From contig PTFA01000403.1 in the NCBI GenBank assembly GCA_003342895.1, forward strand, positions 250,537-314,536: a DNA stretch of 64,000 nt. Direction: 5' to 3'. The notes beneath the pieces were generated by a model, which worked only from the letters and a program-made list of their open reading frames with translations, was not told the origin of the DNA and searched no databases. Below are positions 12,723-26,900 of the stretch, piece by piece. A program made the position numbers and the translations under genes. Each line of letters opens with the position of its first letter. Position 1 is the first letter of the stretch. This DNA comes from Casuarius casuarius. Taxonomy: Eukaryota > Chordata > Aves > Casuariiformes > Casuariidae.

Positions 12723-15700
12723 GAGAGGTGAGTTAGCTAGGTTCATCAGTTTTTAATGTTGCTTTGTACCTTGAAGATGTCACAGACTGAAGACTCAAGT
12801 GTGAACACTGAAAGAACAGCAAGTTTCTGGTCATTTTTGGTAAGAATAGAAAAGCACAGTCCACAGCAGTGGTTTGTTGTAACAGAATTAAACAATAAAG
12901 CACAGTGTGTTTCTCTCCTTTCTATTACTATCAATACGGCAGCACATGGAAAAAATACTTTTATTTTTATCTAAAGATAAAGCATTGACCATTTGCTCCA
13001 GCCTTTCATTGGAGTCAGTGTACATTAGGGACTTCATATCCAGCATTGTTTTTTCTTAAGAAGCATTAACGTGAAGGTGATGAGGAGCAGAGAGGTTTCT
13101 GATGGGCCACTAGGGAATGGAGTTACTGAGTGAAAGTTTAAAGGTAGAAATTCTTGGCACGGTATTCAAGATAGGCTCTCAGGACTTCTTAAAATATTTC
13201 TTTAAATCTACTTACAGTCTGGCTGAAACCAGATTTATAGTCTATTTTTGCAGCTGCCAGTCTCCACTTAGAAAAGCTTTAGCATTGGATATGGATATAG
13301 ATACTTCAAAAGGTAGACAGAAACCTTTGAAGTACATATAGGCTGATGTGGAGGGTAACTTGAAAGTGTAGGTTTCCTCTGACAACAAAGCTATTTAGAA
13401 ATTTTTGGATCCCAGAGATGTTCCGGATTTCATCTGTCTAGGTGGAAAAAACATTAGATTTTACAACCAAATGTGTTTCTGTAATTTGAAAGCCTCAGTG
13501 ACCATTTTCTATAGTTGCCTTGTTTGTGTATGTGCATAAGTGAGGGAAAGAAGCCATGTATTTATATTTTGATATGTTTCCATTTAAGAATGTGTTAACA
13601 TTTTTGAACCTACAGGGAATACACTCAAAAAATATCTGTAAAGGACTAACTCCTGAGTCAGCATAAATCAGTATCGTTAGTTGTTAATAAGCACATCTTT
13701 TACCTTTCAAATTTAAGATATATATAAACTATGGCATATCCTCAGCTTATTTTGAGTAACTTTTTAGAATGTTTTCAGTATTTATCAAAGTCTGCATATT
13801 GAACAAAGAAGTGCCTAAAATTTTCAGTGAAGCAGATTGTTTTGGAAAATATGTATGTGAAATAAGCTATCTGAAAAGGAGGGAAATGTCCTGTTATAAT
13901 TATCCATTGACAAATAAAACTTCCATTATTTATAGAGCTTTTCTCTTAATTAGTTCAAATAATTATCACAAGAATAAATTCAGGTATAAGTAAATTCCAT
14001 TGTGTATAACCATTACAGGCAAGATTTTCTTCCAAGGGAATTTACTTAGAGATGTCATGAAGGTTAGAAGGTAGATAATTTAATATATTACTGAACTGTT
14101 AATTTTGTATAATAGACCTTTTCTCTGTTGGCTACTGTATTCCTCGTGAAAATGACAATTTGGAATAAAATGTGGATAATTCCATCATAGCTGGAACTGC
14201 AAAGCAAGCATTTTTAAGACTACATCCTCAGCTGAATTTCCTGCCATGGCTCTAACAGCAGTAACACTTAATATTGCATGACTGTCAAAAAAGGGGGAAA
14301 AGGGTAAATCTTATTAAAAACAACAACAAAACAGACTAAAACCTAGGAGAACTTTTTCTGAGGGTGGGTGACAGTTGATTCCATCAATATACACAAAATA
14401 AATGCAAGCCAAACCAACTCTAGGAATGATGTGTCCCTTAAATTCTCCACTTTTGATTTTGTTTGGAGTATCACTGGTGAGCTGCCTTGCTGCAGAAGTT
14501 TAAGGTTATTAACATGGTTTAGAGAAATTACTTTCAGGCTCCTTAAATCTCTCACATCTCATATTAATGGCTTAGATGTGGGGTTGCTGTATATTTTGGG
14601 GTTTTCTTTCCATTTACCCTAGGCCTGCAGAGGAGTTATTACAAAAATGGTGAAATTCTGACAAATAATGTTTTGAAAATTTTTCATCCCATTGGCTACA
14701 ATAGTGTAATTTTATCTTGTGATCTATTAAGAACCTACTTATATAAACAGACTTACCCATTTTGGATACCTTTTTTGGTGCAAGATTGCTGTTACTTCTC
14801 ATACTGACCTATATCTAATCTGTGGTGCCATTTAATTTAAAAATGCCATTCTTACTAGTAACTGGTAATTTATAGTAAAAATAATTGAGTATGTGTATCC
14901 ATAGCAGCAGAAAAGGAGCCTCCCCCTCCTCAAAATGTGGCATTCAAAAGTGAAAACATTTTAGACCCCTATAGTAATTTCATGTAAGCAAGTAATACGG
15001 ATACTCTTATACTGGCTTTATCGTCTGGCATAATAAAAGGTATATCTGTAGGCAAGCATATATGTAGCAAGAAGCTGTGGATCTTACATTATGCAGATAC
15101 ATTTATGATAAACACACTTGGAATAGCATTCGTCTATGTTGTGCCTATACTACGGTTTCAGACTCACCGCACTGCCTTTCTGAGAGCTAGCAAGTCTTCA
15201 GTATGTCGTGCCATGCCATATTGATTTACTGGCTTAGATAACTGCTAGCTGAAGGGATTTCTGTATCATGCTCAACTGTACTTTGATAAGTTTCACAGCT
15301 AGTTATGTACTTTTCCAGATTATCATCACTGATGAATGCCTGTACATTGTTTATAAGGTGTTGCCTTCTCTATCCTCTCTAAAGATGATCTGAGGTGTTA
15401 AAATCTGTGTAGATCTTGCTTCAAGTCAGGTTTAAAAGAAGGTAGCTTAAGACATTGCAGCTTTATTCACTTCCTGTCTTGTTTGCGGGATCATTTACAG
15501 TTCCACAGTACTCAGATTTTAAATTGAATTGATGGATATAGCTCACTTGATTTTAGAAAATAGTAAACACACCAGTTTTTTTCTACAGTAAGCCATTTTT
15601 GGCATGCGATACAACAAAAAAAGTGTCAGGAAGCGAAACACACATGAAGCTAGACCTACCAAACTGGGGACAGTTTTGCAACAGCTGATTGGGTCAAAGC

Positions 15701-16631
15701 TGACCTAAAAACTAGAGTAGCTTGCAGCAGCTGGGAGTCTGTCCCATTTCAGGAATCCTCAAGCAGTTGCTGCAGTAGTTTGTTCACCCCTCTTTTCCTG
15801 CCATCAGCACAGGGGATGGTGGCCAGCGCTACTTTACTCCTGGCTGATCTCCAGTTGCTAGAACAGCCAGCCCCCTGAGGCTGTTGGCAATCAGTGAAAA
15901 TTAGATCAGCCCTTCGCCTCTGTGAACTGGTACTGGAGTGAACTGATGCTGGGAAGTTTGCAGGATTAGGCAAGTGCAGAGTTGGCTTACAGCTTCTTCT
16001 TGGCCAGGAAGGAGGATTGGAGTTTTCAGATGCTTCCTTCTGTTTCAACAACTGTTTCATTCTCCTCTAGTATGGGTTTGTGCTTTAGAAACTTCACACA
16101 CATTTAGTCTTATTATAACGAAACTGGAGAGGTTAAAAACTTTTAAGAGAAATCGGGTCAAAGTTTTAGCTAATTTGATTCCAATAAAATTATTCTAGAT
16201 CAAAATTTAATCTAAGGAGATATGAGGAGAGCAATATTACACGGCAAGATGAAACATAAATTGGGAGAGATGTTCTGGAACAAGTTCTGTAGAGAGAAGC
16301 AAATGAGAATGAAGCCATAGATATGTATATCTCCTTGTTTTAGGTTTGGTCAAGTCAAAAAGACAGCTGGGTTTCTCCTTTATATGGACAATAATACAGT
16401 AGATACATGGTCCTGGTGTCAGGCTTTGCAACTCAGAGAGCCGATTCTGGTTTAACTTTCACTCACCTGGAAAGTTGCTCAGAGAACCAGCACAATAGCA
16501 TGAGCTGATCACAACATGGTTAATGGACAGAAACTCCACCCGGACTTGTCTCCAAAGGACAATGCTTGACAGGCACAAGATTCCTTGATTCTCTTTTCCT
16601 CTTGTTCCGCTTCATTACCCTGTCATTCCTA
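12723..16631. other. AT-rich non-coding stretch
   Basis: No gene recognised. The stretch 15720-16060 is somewhat richer in GC and is open for 103 codons on the minus strand (15749-16060) from an ATG right after a stop. I recognise no domain and regard it as unsupported. Confidence 0.5.
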
Positions 16632-16665
16632 AAGGATAAAGAAAGAGAGAGAGAAAAAAAAAGAA
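16632..16665 (+). repeat. Purine tract (GA)n/A-rich
   Basis: Thirty or more consecutive purines, built from GA dinucleotides followed by a run of A. Simple-sequence DNA. Confidence 0.85.
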
Positions 16666-19600
16666 TAGATACTTTTTATTAGCCTCCTAACTTCATCTAT
16701 TCCTTTTTCACAGAGCACCTCTCTGCGTACTCCATGCTGTGGTGTCTTTTGTTGGTCCACTGCCCTAGCTATGTAAATCTAAGTCAGCATTTCCAGAGAA
16801 AATGCTGCTTAATAATTTCAAAGAGTTATTGCTTCTGGCTTCATCAGTGCAGAATAGAGCAGAGTAGAGAATAAAGAACAGTCACAGAATGACCCCGGTG
16901 TTTGTATTAAAGAGTATAAAGTGATATTTGTCCAGGAAAATGCAGTTTGTTTGGCAAGGAGGTTGATGCCAGGAATACATCAGGTGTGAATATTAAAATC
17001 CCCAGAAGGACAAGGCACTTTCTAAGGAGCAGTTTTCCATATTAGGTTTCAGGTTGTGAGGTTCTGGTGCTCTGCCTCATTAACAAGCTGGAAGTACAAA
17101 TTCACTGTGAATTGATTTAGGAGTCAGCAAATGTAAATAGAGCAGCAGGAGTTTCACCACATCTCCACAATTTATTTCACTTTTTTAATCCATTTTATGA
17201 GCTTCCTGTGCGTCACTTTCCTGGCCCCCTCTGCTGTCAGGTTTATCTTTAGCATCTCCAACTCTTCCTCTCTAGTCAAAGGTTTCTCAGTTAAGGTTAG
17301 CAGTTATTTCACATGTGGTGTTGTTTTTTTTGAGGATTGATTGGTATAACAATGTATTTTAATTTGAAACAGGGATTTCTTTTTAACTGGTGCAGTTCAA
17401 AGTTAATTGCAGAGGCTTCCCATCAGCTTGCATTCCTCTAGGAACAAACAATTTCCATGGGACTGGATAGATTTCTACTGAAAAGAAAAAATAAAGGCCC
17501 AAAAAACAAGACATCATGCACAGTAGTAGTAGTACACGCCACTGGGTCCAAATGGGGAGTTCTTCTTAAGATAATAAAGAAGCAGTCATCTCCAACTTCC
17601 CTAGGCAGCTCAAATGCCTGGAGATACCTACTGCTCCCGCTGGTTGCATCTGTCATCATCAGAGCAGGTTACTGTGGCATCTACTATAGTTTGTGCACAG
17701 GCTTTAATTTCTCAAATATATCCTGTACTTGAAAAAAGGGCTTGATTCTGTCTTCTAAAATTTTGTGTTATCCACTTGAGAGTTCGGTCAGCTTCCACAA
17801 AATTTCCCCAGTTTCCTCCCCATCCACACATCCTTAAATTCTCAAATCTTTTCTACTCATCCTCCAACGCTGCCCATGTTGTCTCAGCAACCAGTGCCAT
17901 CCTTTCTGGTCCGAAATCTCATTCTAACTATGTGCTGGTGATTCAGAAGTTGCCTCTTTGCAAGCCTTGATGATAGTCTTGCCATTTACATCATTCTTTA
18001 TATCAAGTACAAATGTTACAATTTACCTCACTACAGTGAGGTCAATGCCACTGTCACAGAATTCAACCAAAATTTTTCTCTATGGAAGACTGCTGTTTCT
18101 GTTAGCAGAACTGTTGGAATTAAAACATTCATAGTCAAAACTGGACCTTGACAGTGCTGCAGAAGTGGGGAAATGATATTCTGTCTCAGCGTTTAGACAT
18201 AGTCATAGTCTGCTTTCACAAGACAGGTACTCCATTTCCACATAATTTTATTAACCCCCATTGGCTCTGTGTACTTAAGCATAGTTGGCTAAAGAGATAT
18301 ATAGATGGGAGACCTTATCAGTGGCTTTCACAATGGCTTTAATACTTTTTTGTTGCTAAGCATCACATCTCCCACATTTGCAGATGAATTGCATTGAGAA
18401 TCTTCCAACAGTTAAATTAGAAGAAAAAAAGAAAGATGGAACCCTCAACCTCATCTTACCTATGACTCCCACAGAAAATCCAATAGAAGCATTAAATTTG
18501 GATTGGCTTGCGTTGACTGCTGATTGATTGCTAAATTCACTGCTGCATCTCTACCTAAACAAATGCAGGGAAGATTCTGGCCCTCCATTTTGAAGGCCCA
18601 CCCAACTGTGCACAGATAAAATTGGAATAGCAGCAGTAATTTAGCTTTCTCTGGTTCTTTCGGCTTTTTGCAGACCCCAACTGCCACTTAAAAAGTATTA
18701 GCAACAGCAAATCTCTTTAACAGACCGTCTGTCCCATTTAATATTCTGGAGCGTTCTTCCTGATTTCCTGTCGTGCGTCCAACAGAATAAAAAGTTAGCT
18801 GATCCGTTCATGATCTAGATAGTGAGCATATTGTTGTTCTGCCACGGGAGCAGCAAAAGCCCTTTTTATGCTCCGTTTCTCTGGGCAGGAAGCCATTCAA
18901 TCAGTTCAGCAAGGAAGGATCTCAGCACCTTCACAGCTCTGCTAACAACTTTACTTACACAGGATTCATTCTAAACTCAGGGCTGAGGCTACCTGAAGTG
19001 TTAGGATTAGACTAGCAAAAGTATAGGTAGGCATAGGGGGCCAAAGACTTTGTTTTCCCAGAGGGAGTGTAGCTCTTGCTGTTGTCATGCTCAGCTAGTT
19101 GGACCACAAAAAACCCAACATACTTCCTGCTCATATTTTAGGCACCAACTGATTACTTAACACTGAAAGTAGTAGGAATATAACAGTTAAAATCTACTCT
19201 GGCGCATGAAGCACAGCTGAAGAGAATTTAAGTAATACTTCATGCTGCACCTTCATGCCATAGGTGCAATGAAAACTGAAACTAGGTAGAAAATAATTTT
19301 ATTTTTGTTGGCATCTGATTCTGACGCTCTCATATGTTTAACAGTTTTCAGTTAAAAGAGGTAGGGAAGTTAGCTACACTACAAAACCCTTTGGATTATC
19401 CATTCTCTGCAAAAAGGAAAAAAAAAAGAAACATGAGACTTGTGAAAGGTGAAAACACAGAACTCATTAAAGATATAAGGCTAATGGTTGATCATGCTGA
19501 GTCCTTCATACAAATCTGGGAAGATTTAAAGGCTAATATTAATCCTCATTTGGCTTTAGACACCTAGAATGTTGCTATAGCTCTCAGCTATTTGTATAGA

Positions 19601-20799
19601 CTCCTCTAAAGCCATTGGAGATAAAATAGGATCTTCTAGAATATGATTCATCTATTTTAGAAAACCACTTTAGGGTAAGTTGAATTACTTCCTAGAAGTG
19701 TCTATGTTCTCTAATTGATTATAAAGTCTAAATGACTAACATAGTTGTAGATATCTTTACTGCAGAGTTCTCATTTGACCAGATAAATCCCCACAAAGAA
19801 ACTATTGGAAGATTCAGAAATAATCACTTAGGAACCCATTAGAATTTGGCAAGAAAAGGAAGACAGACCACTGCTAATGGGAGTGATTAGTGCTCTAATT
19901 CAGCAGACATCAGGATCATCATGTCTGTATTATACAGACAGACCTTGTAATCAGAGTCACTACCCCTTCATATTGGACGTGATTTCTGAATTCTAACCTC
20001 ACATCTTGATGTGGAAATTCTGAGCCCAACGGACTTGCTCAGAGCCTAATGAAGCTTTGGAAGACCATAATAAACAGTTCAGAATATTACAAATAAAGTA
20101 GACTTGTGGCAGTTAGGCCAAAAACAACCTCCACAGAGGACTGTAGAAATCCATATACATTGCATAAACTGAGACAGTGTGCGTCATATGCAAAAAGATG
20201 CCAAAAGAAGCAATATGTTACCTTACTTTGTAAGTACTCATGAACACAGCACAGGATACACAGACGATGACAGCGGAATTCTTCACAGGAGCAATAGAGA
20301 ATCTTTCTGCAGGACTTGATATGAATATCAGAATAAAAGCAAGTGAGACCATTAATTTATGCTGAACATAAAGACTAGACCTGGTGCCAAAAAATGGTAC
20401 TATAACTAGAAGATAAAATTTGCAGATAGTTTATAGATATTACAGGGTGAAAAGATGAAACAAACATTGTAATGTGGTTTATGTACAGTACAGACAGTTG
20501 GCTAAAAAAAAAATTAGATATTCAATTTGTAACAGTATCTGGGGAAGTGAGCAATGCCAGGCTCAAGCATATTTGCCTGTTCATCCTGTTAAGCAGGTGC
20601 ACTTCCGGAACAGCTGAAAGTCAAAACTTTGGAAGTTGTCTTTCAGGAAATAGGTGAGTTTTGAAAAGAGTAAATACTAGAATAACTTGAGTCCTACCAC
20701 GGATTCGTAATTTACGCTTTATGAAACTTCTTCTGCTCATTTTTCTTTTCCTCTAAGAAAGACTAAGTAAAAAGAGAATATTTTGTAATTCTGTGATAG
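16666..20799. other. AT-rich non-coding stretch
   Basis: No gene recognised. At 18025-18042 ACCTCACT and AGTGAGGT form an 8-bp inverted repeat around AC. Open frames reach 91 codons (17457-17732, +) without any recognisable feature. Confidence 0.55.
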
Positions 20800-20862
20800 C
20801 ACCACATAACTTTCAGTGCCAAATAACCTTCCAAACTATTTTATTCTATGATTTTATAACAC
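20800..20862 (+). mobile_element. Possible CR1 3'-end remnant
   Basis: The segment at 20826-20860 (taaccttccaaactatttta, then ttctatgattttat) resembles the very end of CR1 elements, where 'cccttccaacc' is followed by 'attctatgattctatg'. Upstream CR1 sequence is not recognisable, so this would be a very short, old, 5'-truncated copy. A chance match is possible. Confidence 0.35.
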
Positions 20863-20894
20863 TTAAGGGGCAAAATTACTGGGGAGTTAGCTGA

Positions 20895-20918
20895 TACCAT
20901 TTACCATACCATTTACCA
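20895..20918. repeat. 12-bp perfect tandem duplication
   Basis: The unit taccatttacca occurs twice in succession (20895-20906 and 20907-20918). Consistent with replication slippage. Confidence 0.85.
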
Positions 20919-23900
20919 AGTATCACCAGGGCTCTAGCTGGTTACTGTACAAAACCAGAGCACAAGTTTACATTTTTTATACCTTTTGGGAACACATCAT
21001 TTCAAAGGACCGGCATTTGGGTTCATCATCCAAGATATTTCATTGGAAAATTCAACAACTTGATAGTATTGGTAAAGCATGATAAATACAGAAATAATCT
21101 CCTTTCCCGTGTTGGGAAAAGCAGTGAAAGTTCAGGAATTGGTAGTTCTGAAAAGATGAAACATGCTGAGATGCCAGTTCTAAAACCATCAGCCCCACAA
21201 CTAAATAAACAAATTGAAATTCTGTATATTAGAAGTGAAATGCCACAGGAGAGAAATGAAACCAGCAAGGCATTTGTCTGTGACATTAGCTGCTTGTCAG
21301 TACCTTAAAAGCACTGATGTGCAGAGCTGTTCAGTGCGCCTGTGTTGCAAATCTTAATAAAGAGCTTAAGTTTTAACACTGCTGGGGTACTATAACAGAA
21401 AACACAGAACTATACCATCTATAGACACTTCAAGGGGCTCTTTTGAGTTCATGTCTTAACAAAATATGGTCAACATTGGAGACTGGTGGCTTGTATATCA
21501 GTAGGTATGAGCAAAAGCAAAATGCCACTTGCCCAAAGAGGTGATTTTGTCCTTCATCCATTCATATAAAAATTCTATAACTTTATTTATGAGAGGCCAG
21601 TCTTAGCTGAAACTTCCCACGAACTGATTAGTACCACAGCCAAAAGGCACCTGGCAGACTTATCATATACTGAAAATACAGACATAATTTTTTTTCCAGC
21701 TACAAATGGATGCAAATTGAATGTTAACCTGGAATAGTCACTGGGGACTTGCAGAGTGTAAAAAATAGATAAGAGAAACCAAAATAAAAGTGCCTGATGT
21801 GATTTTTTGTCTCCGAGAGGCAGGAATACTTCATGATGGGTAACAAAGCTTGCAAAGGCACAGTCCTGTTATAATAGGTTGCTCCATGGTTGCAAGAGAT
21901 TATTCCCTTAGATGGACACACTACGTATGAGCTGGAAACATCACATCTGACGTCAGGAAAGAAGAGTCAAAACCAGCACTGAAACAATAGCGCCACAAGG
22001 GCTGAGACAACCAGAAGTAATGGACTGGTCACCATAGCCAATAAACTTCTCCAGAGATTGATAGAGCCAGCCGACAATCACCCCAGAGACTCACTGGACA
22101 ACACTGGGGAGCTTATTAATAGAGTCAATATAACTTGAAAGGATGTTTCATTAAAGCATGACTAAGTCCGAGCTTGGACAAAATGTGCGGGCCTTAAGTC
22201 TTTAAGGATTAAGCTTCTCAGATAGGAAACATGCACAGCGGGCAGGAAAGCTGTGGCTCTTTTGCACAATCTCCCTCTGTAAGCCCTTCACTCGTGTTGG
22301 TGTGGTGCTGAGAGCGGGGCTTCTCAGGGTGCAGAGCTGAGCTAAGACGGCTGTGCAGCTTCCTAGCCAGAGACAGCTTGAGATAGCTTAAACACAGCCA
22401 CCTTTACTTCCAGCTGCAGCAACCGAGTGACTGCCAGCACTTGCTCATGCATGTTCATAGGTCTTTAAGCCGAGAGTGGCTTTTTTTTTCAATACAACTG
22501 AAATATAATTAAGGCTACAACACCAAAAGACATTTAGGACACAGTAACAGGTAGAGAGAGAGAAAAAAAAAACTCTCTTGCAATAGTAAACGGTAAAGCA
22601 TTTATTTTCATAAGTATCTTATTTTCTTTCAAGTTAAATGTGACCACAGGGAAATAATTGCTGATATAGAGATGTGTATTTTATTAAGGTGTTATTAGTT
22701 TAAATTTGCCAGCTTTTTTGTCAAATTTATAGCCACACTGACATAGTTCCAATTTTATTTACAGAAACGTATTGATTTTGCTGGTTCCTAAAAGGCACTT
22801 GGAAGATGCGGTAATGGAATGGGTAGTTGCTTTTTCTTGCAGATCAATTAGTGTGAATTTCATGGACTGTATAAAATGGACATATTTACAAAGCTCAGCA
22901 TATTCTTACAGCTTCTCAAGCAGCAGCAGCAGCCACCAAGCCACTTAGTACTAGTTACACGCTTGCTGGAAAAGCTAGAGAAGTGAACCATCAAGCACAG
23001 CTTTTGGCAGCTTTGTACACAGTCTGACTGCTTTAATTCTGCTGATTATACCACCTGCAGTATTTACTTGATGAAATATACTTGATCAGAGCTGCTGCAT
23101 ATATCATTCTGCTGAATGCACAGCTCATCAGAATTGATGCCCAGGTTTAATGATTGGCATAGGTCAGCCAGCACTGAAGAGTTAGTGATTCATTTGCTCA
23201 ATCGTTCTCTCTCATTTTCTCTAGCCTTGCACATACTCTGTGCATAAAACACGCTGAATTATTCTTGTGAACATCTGAGAATTTTATCTCCTTTTTTGTT
23301 TACCAGATTGTTTGACCAGATTGATTCACACAAATTAATTAAATCTTTGGTTTGTTCAAAAAATGTCTGTTTATATCATCTTTCTGATGACTTTGCGTTA
23401 CCATCTTGTAATTGATCATTAAATTTGCGTGGTAACATTTTGGATGCTTGGCTAGATAACAAATTTCAGAAACTATGTGACCAAAATTATTGAAAATGAA
23501 GTTTTACAGTTGATTTATTCACCTTAAGGGCTGCTGAACATTTTAAATATTTAAGAAGTGACCACATCAAACATTTTGGCAAAGCTGTTAGATTTTCTAC
23601 TGAGTTGGTTATTTAAAAAGTCTCTGATTTTTGTAGATTTTTGAATGTGAATAAAAATATACATTTTTTCCCCCAAGTTTTAAAAAATAAAATATCTAAA
23701 CCCCCAAATTCTGATTCAGGAGAGACATCATGTTACTTCATGCAAATTTTAGTTCAGATACCTCTTACCTGTCTTCAATTCTATGGACCGATCACCTGAA
23801 ACTATCTTCTTTCATGAACAGCACTTGAGTGTCAGCTCAGCAAATAGGAAGACTGCAATATTTGATGGGAAATGAAATATAGAGAGGAAGTCTAGCACAG

Positions 23901-26900
23901 AAAGAACAGTGATATAGACTGAAACATATGGGAATTGTTAAAACCAAATTTTCTAAAAGGATTTCAGTAGTTGGATTTTCTTTTTACTTTTACCAAAAAG
24001 TTAACATTTTTACAATATTTTCTAATATTTAAAGCAGCTCTAATAGTAATATTTATTTCATATTTTGCTTTTGCAATCCCATGACTTGACTTTGGCAAAT
24101 GAGCTGGCTTAATTTTAATACATGCTGTTTATTGATTTTACCTCAGACCTGGGAAGAAAATAGAAGACATTGGTCTACTTAGATATGTATAAATTTCTTG
24201 ATGCACAAGTTAAAAGACAAACCACATCACACTGTGCCATCAGACCTATGTGCTCCCCACATTCACATTGCCAATCTTTAGATGCTATTGCTTGGGCATC
24301 TGAGTAACATCCACAACTTCCTCAGGGCAGCAGAGACTTTCATATCCCACCAATCCATCACTGCACTTAGTGTGGATCCCTTCTAAAACACAGTTATGTA
24401 CATGCTCGCCCCAGGCTGGCATGTACTTGTACCTATGCTATAGCTTAATATGAACTTAGACTTTCTCCTTGCAAGTGCTCAGGGGACAGTTGAAAGCATA
24501 CATGAGTGTAAACCTTTGTTCAACCACTTGGCATGCAATTGAATTTGGGTGCTAGAAGAGGATAAAACAAACTTTAAATATAGATGTTGCTCCTATCTCT
24601 GGCCTGGTGTTTGCTTCTAATAACGTCAGCCATTGAATATCTTCTCTCAGAGGTCTAAGAAGTTTCATTTTGACAGAAATTTTGGGTGGATCTGTTTTGC
24701 CAGAGAGCATGAAGTCATTATGTTAACTATACAAATTTAAAGATTATTTCTGACATATAGATTACATACTCATCAATTATTTCACAGGTTTAATTTATCT
24801 TTTATGAGAAAAGCCATAAGAATTATGTTATAATCTATTATTTTAACATTTTTATGCCTACGAAAGAGTCACAGTCAGGTTGCTCGTGTGTCAAAATGAT
24901 AATGGATTTATGGCTATTTTACAATATTTTAGAGATTGCTGATATTATATGCAGGCCTGTTTGGTCTGAACTTCATCAGATCAAGAGGATGAGGACTTTT
25001 GAAGAGAAGGCTGCCCTAAAATGCTCTCATTTGTCCAGATTTTATTTAGTTACAGCTGGCTTTTCAAATTGCCTGTAATGGAGATATGCAGAATTGTTAC
25101 CATTTTACTTCAAGCAGATTTCATACAATTAACAAATAATTGCATTATCATGCTGAGGTACTAGTGAGCTCTTACATATGACTTCGTAAGATACATCTAC
25201 CACAAGATACATCTACCACAATTCAAGATGATCATAACTGTAATTTTTAAGACTGTGAATTAGGCAAAAATCATCTTTTTAAATTCAAATTTCATTTTGC
25301 CATATTTAACCATTTTCCTTTCCTTCTTCTTCATCCTCATCTCAATTATAGAATCTTTATGGTCCATTTTTTTCAAGTCGTTCTCAATAAATATTCTCAG
25401 CCACAACAGATACAAAGTATACATCTGAGTGAGGGTGTGACTGAGAGTATTAAATTAGCAAATTAAAGAGGTTGAGATAACTACTTTTCATTATATGTTA
25501 CCACAGTGTAAAACCCCAAGAGCCAATACTGCATATACTTTTTGTAATATCCATGATACTGGTCTTTCCTCTTGTTTTGTCTGAGCGATACAATATGCTT
25601 TCTAACTTTTTTCCTAAGAAAAGCCAAATGATGTTTGGCTTGCTTTCTGCCACTTGACTAGTGGGGCAAGTACCTTCCTATCTTTTTTCTGTTTAAAAGT
25701 TCCAGTTAAATTGATGTTTATCTACAGGATATTTTCATTCTACTGACTTATGAGTCAACATTTTAAAAAGATTTGTGACTTGTTTAGCTTTTTTAAACCA
25801 GCTTTGATACCTTAAAATGCACCAGATGTGTCTGATCAAAGATGTTCATATGAAGGGTAGCATTAAAAACTCAAGTTATTTTCCTTCATAGTTTTGTATT
25901 TCTTCAGAGTGAACAATATTATGGACTTCTACAGTGAATCTTTTTCAGATAGGAAAAGTTTTTAAAAACCCTTGGCTTTTGCTCTATGGACTTACAGCCA
26001 AGCTAGCAGATGTATAACAAAAGGCCAAAGTAAAATGTTGAAAGTACAAGTGGATGGCACGCTGTATGTACCAAAAACTATAGCACTATAATCCTACTGG
26101 AGAACCATCAGTGAATTTTATTTGTTAATTTTATTCTGGTCCACAAACAACAGCTTTTTGATAATTAATTACCACGATCTCACTGCAGTCAAAAAGTAAC
26201 AGGCTATTTTCAGGATTTTCTCTGATTTTTCTCCTATTCCATTCTCTTCCATTATTTGAGTCCACATGGCATGGGATTAACAACAGAATTCTCAAGAAGA
26301 TACTGATTTGTCTTTCTCTAGACACAAAGATTCACAAAGCTAGATTTTTAAGGAGATTACTTCATATTAGTGGGATAAATATTTTTCAGATCTGCATTTT
26401 AATGAAAATACTTTATTTCCACACATGTAGGGAAATACTTTTCTTAAGCTACTGAAAGCCAGTTCTTATATCAGTGGAGGAGAAAGGAGGAGGGAAAACT
26501 AGTGTTTATGAAGTGTTAAAGGAAACCTCTTGGATGTTTGGATGTTCCTGGTCCTGGTCATATGATTCAATTAAGTCCCTCACAAGTGGTTCTTCTTTGG
26601 AAGAATGTTTAAAGTGTAGGAGGACTAAAATGGAGTTAATTGGCATACCAATTGCTATGTGATGTTTTGCACCTGACTTTTTTCTTTTAAATTCTTTCCA
26701 AATTTGCCCATGTGGGTGAAATGATTATAGCTAAAAAAAAAAAAAAAAAAGTAGTTTTGTGAGAAAAGCAAATCATAATAATTATTTGCTCTTGAAATTT
26801 GGAACAGGAATGTATCACGTAACTTATTCACTTCATCTACTTGATTTCTTCTTAAAATGATTGTGCATTTACCTAATTTTATAGGTAGATCGTTAAGGAT

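Noticed and set aside
15749..16060. 103-codon minus-strand frame beginning MKQLLKQKEASENS
   Set aside because: No recognisable family, a stop just upstream, and no splice or promoter context; likely chance in a slightly GC-richer patch.
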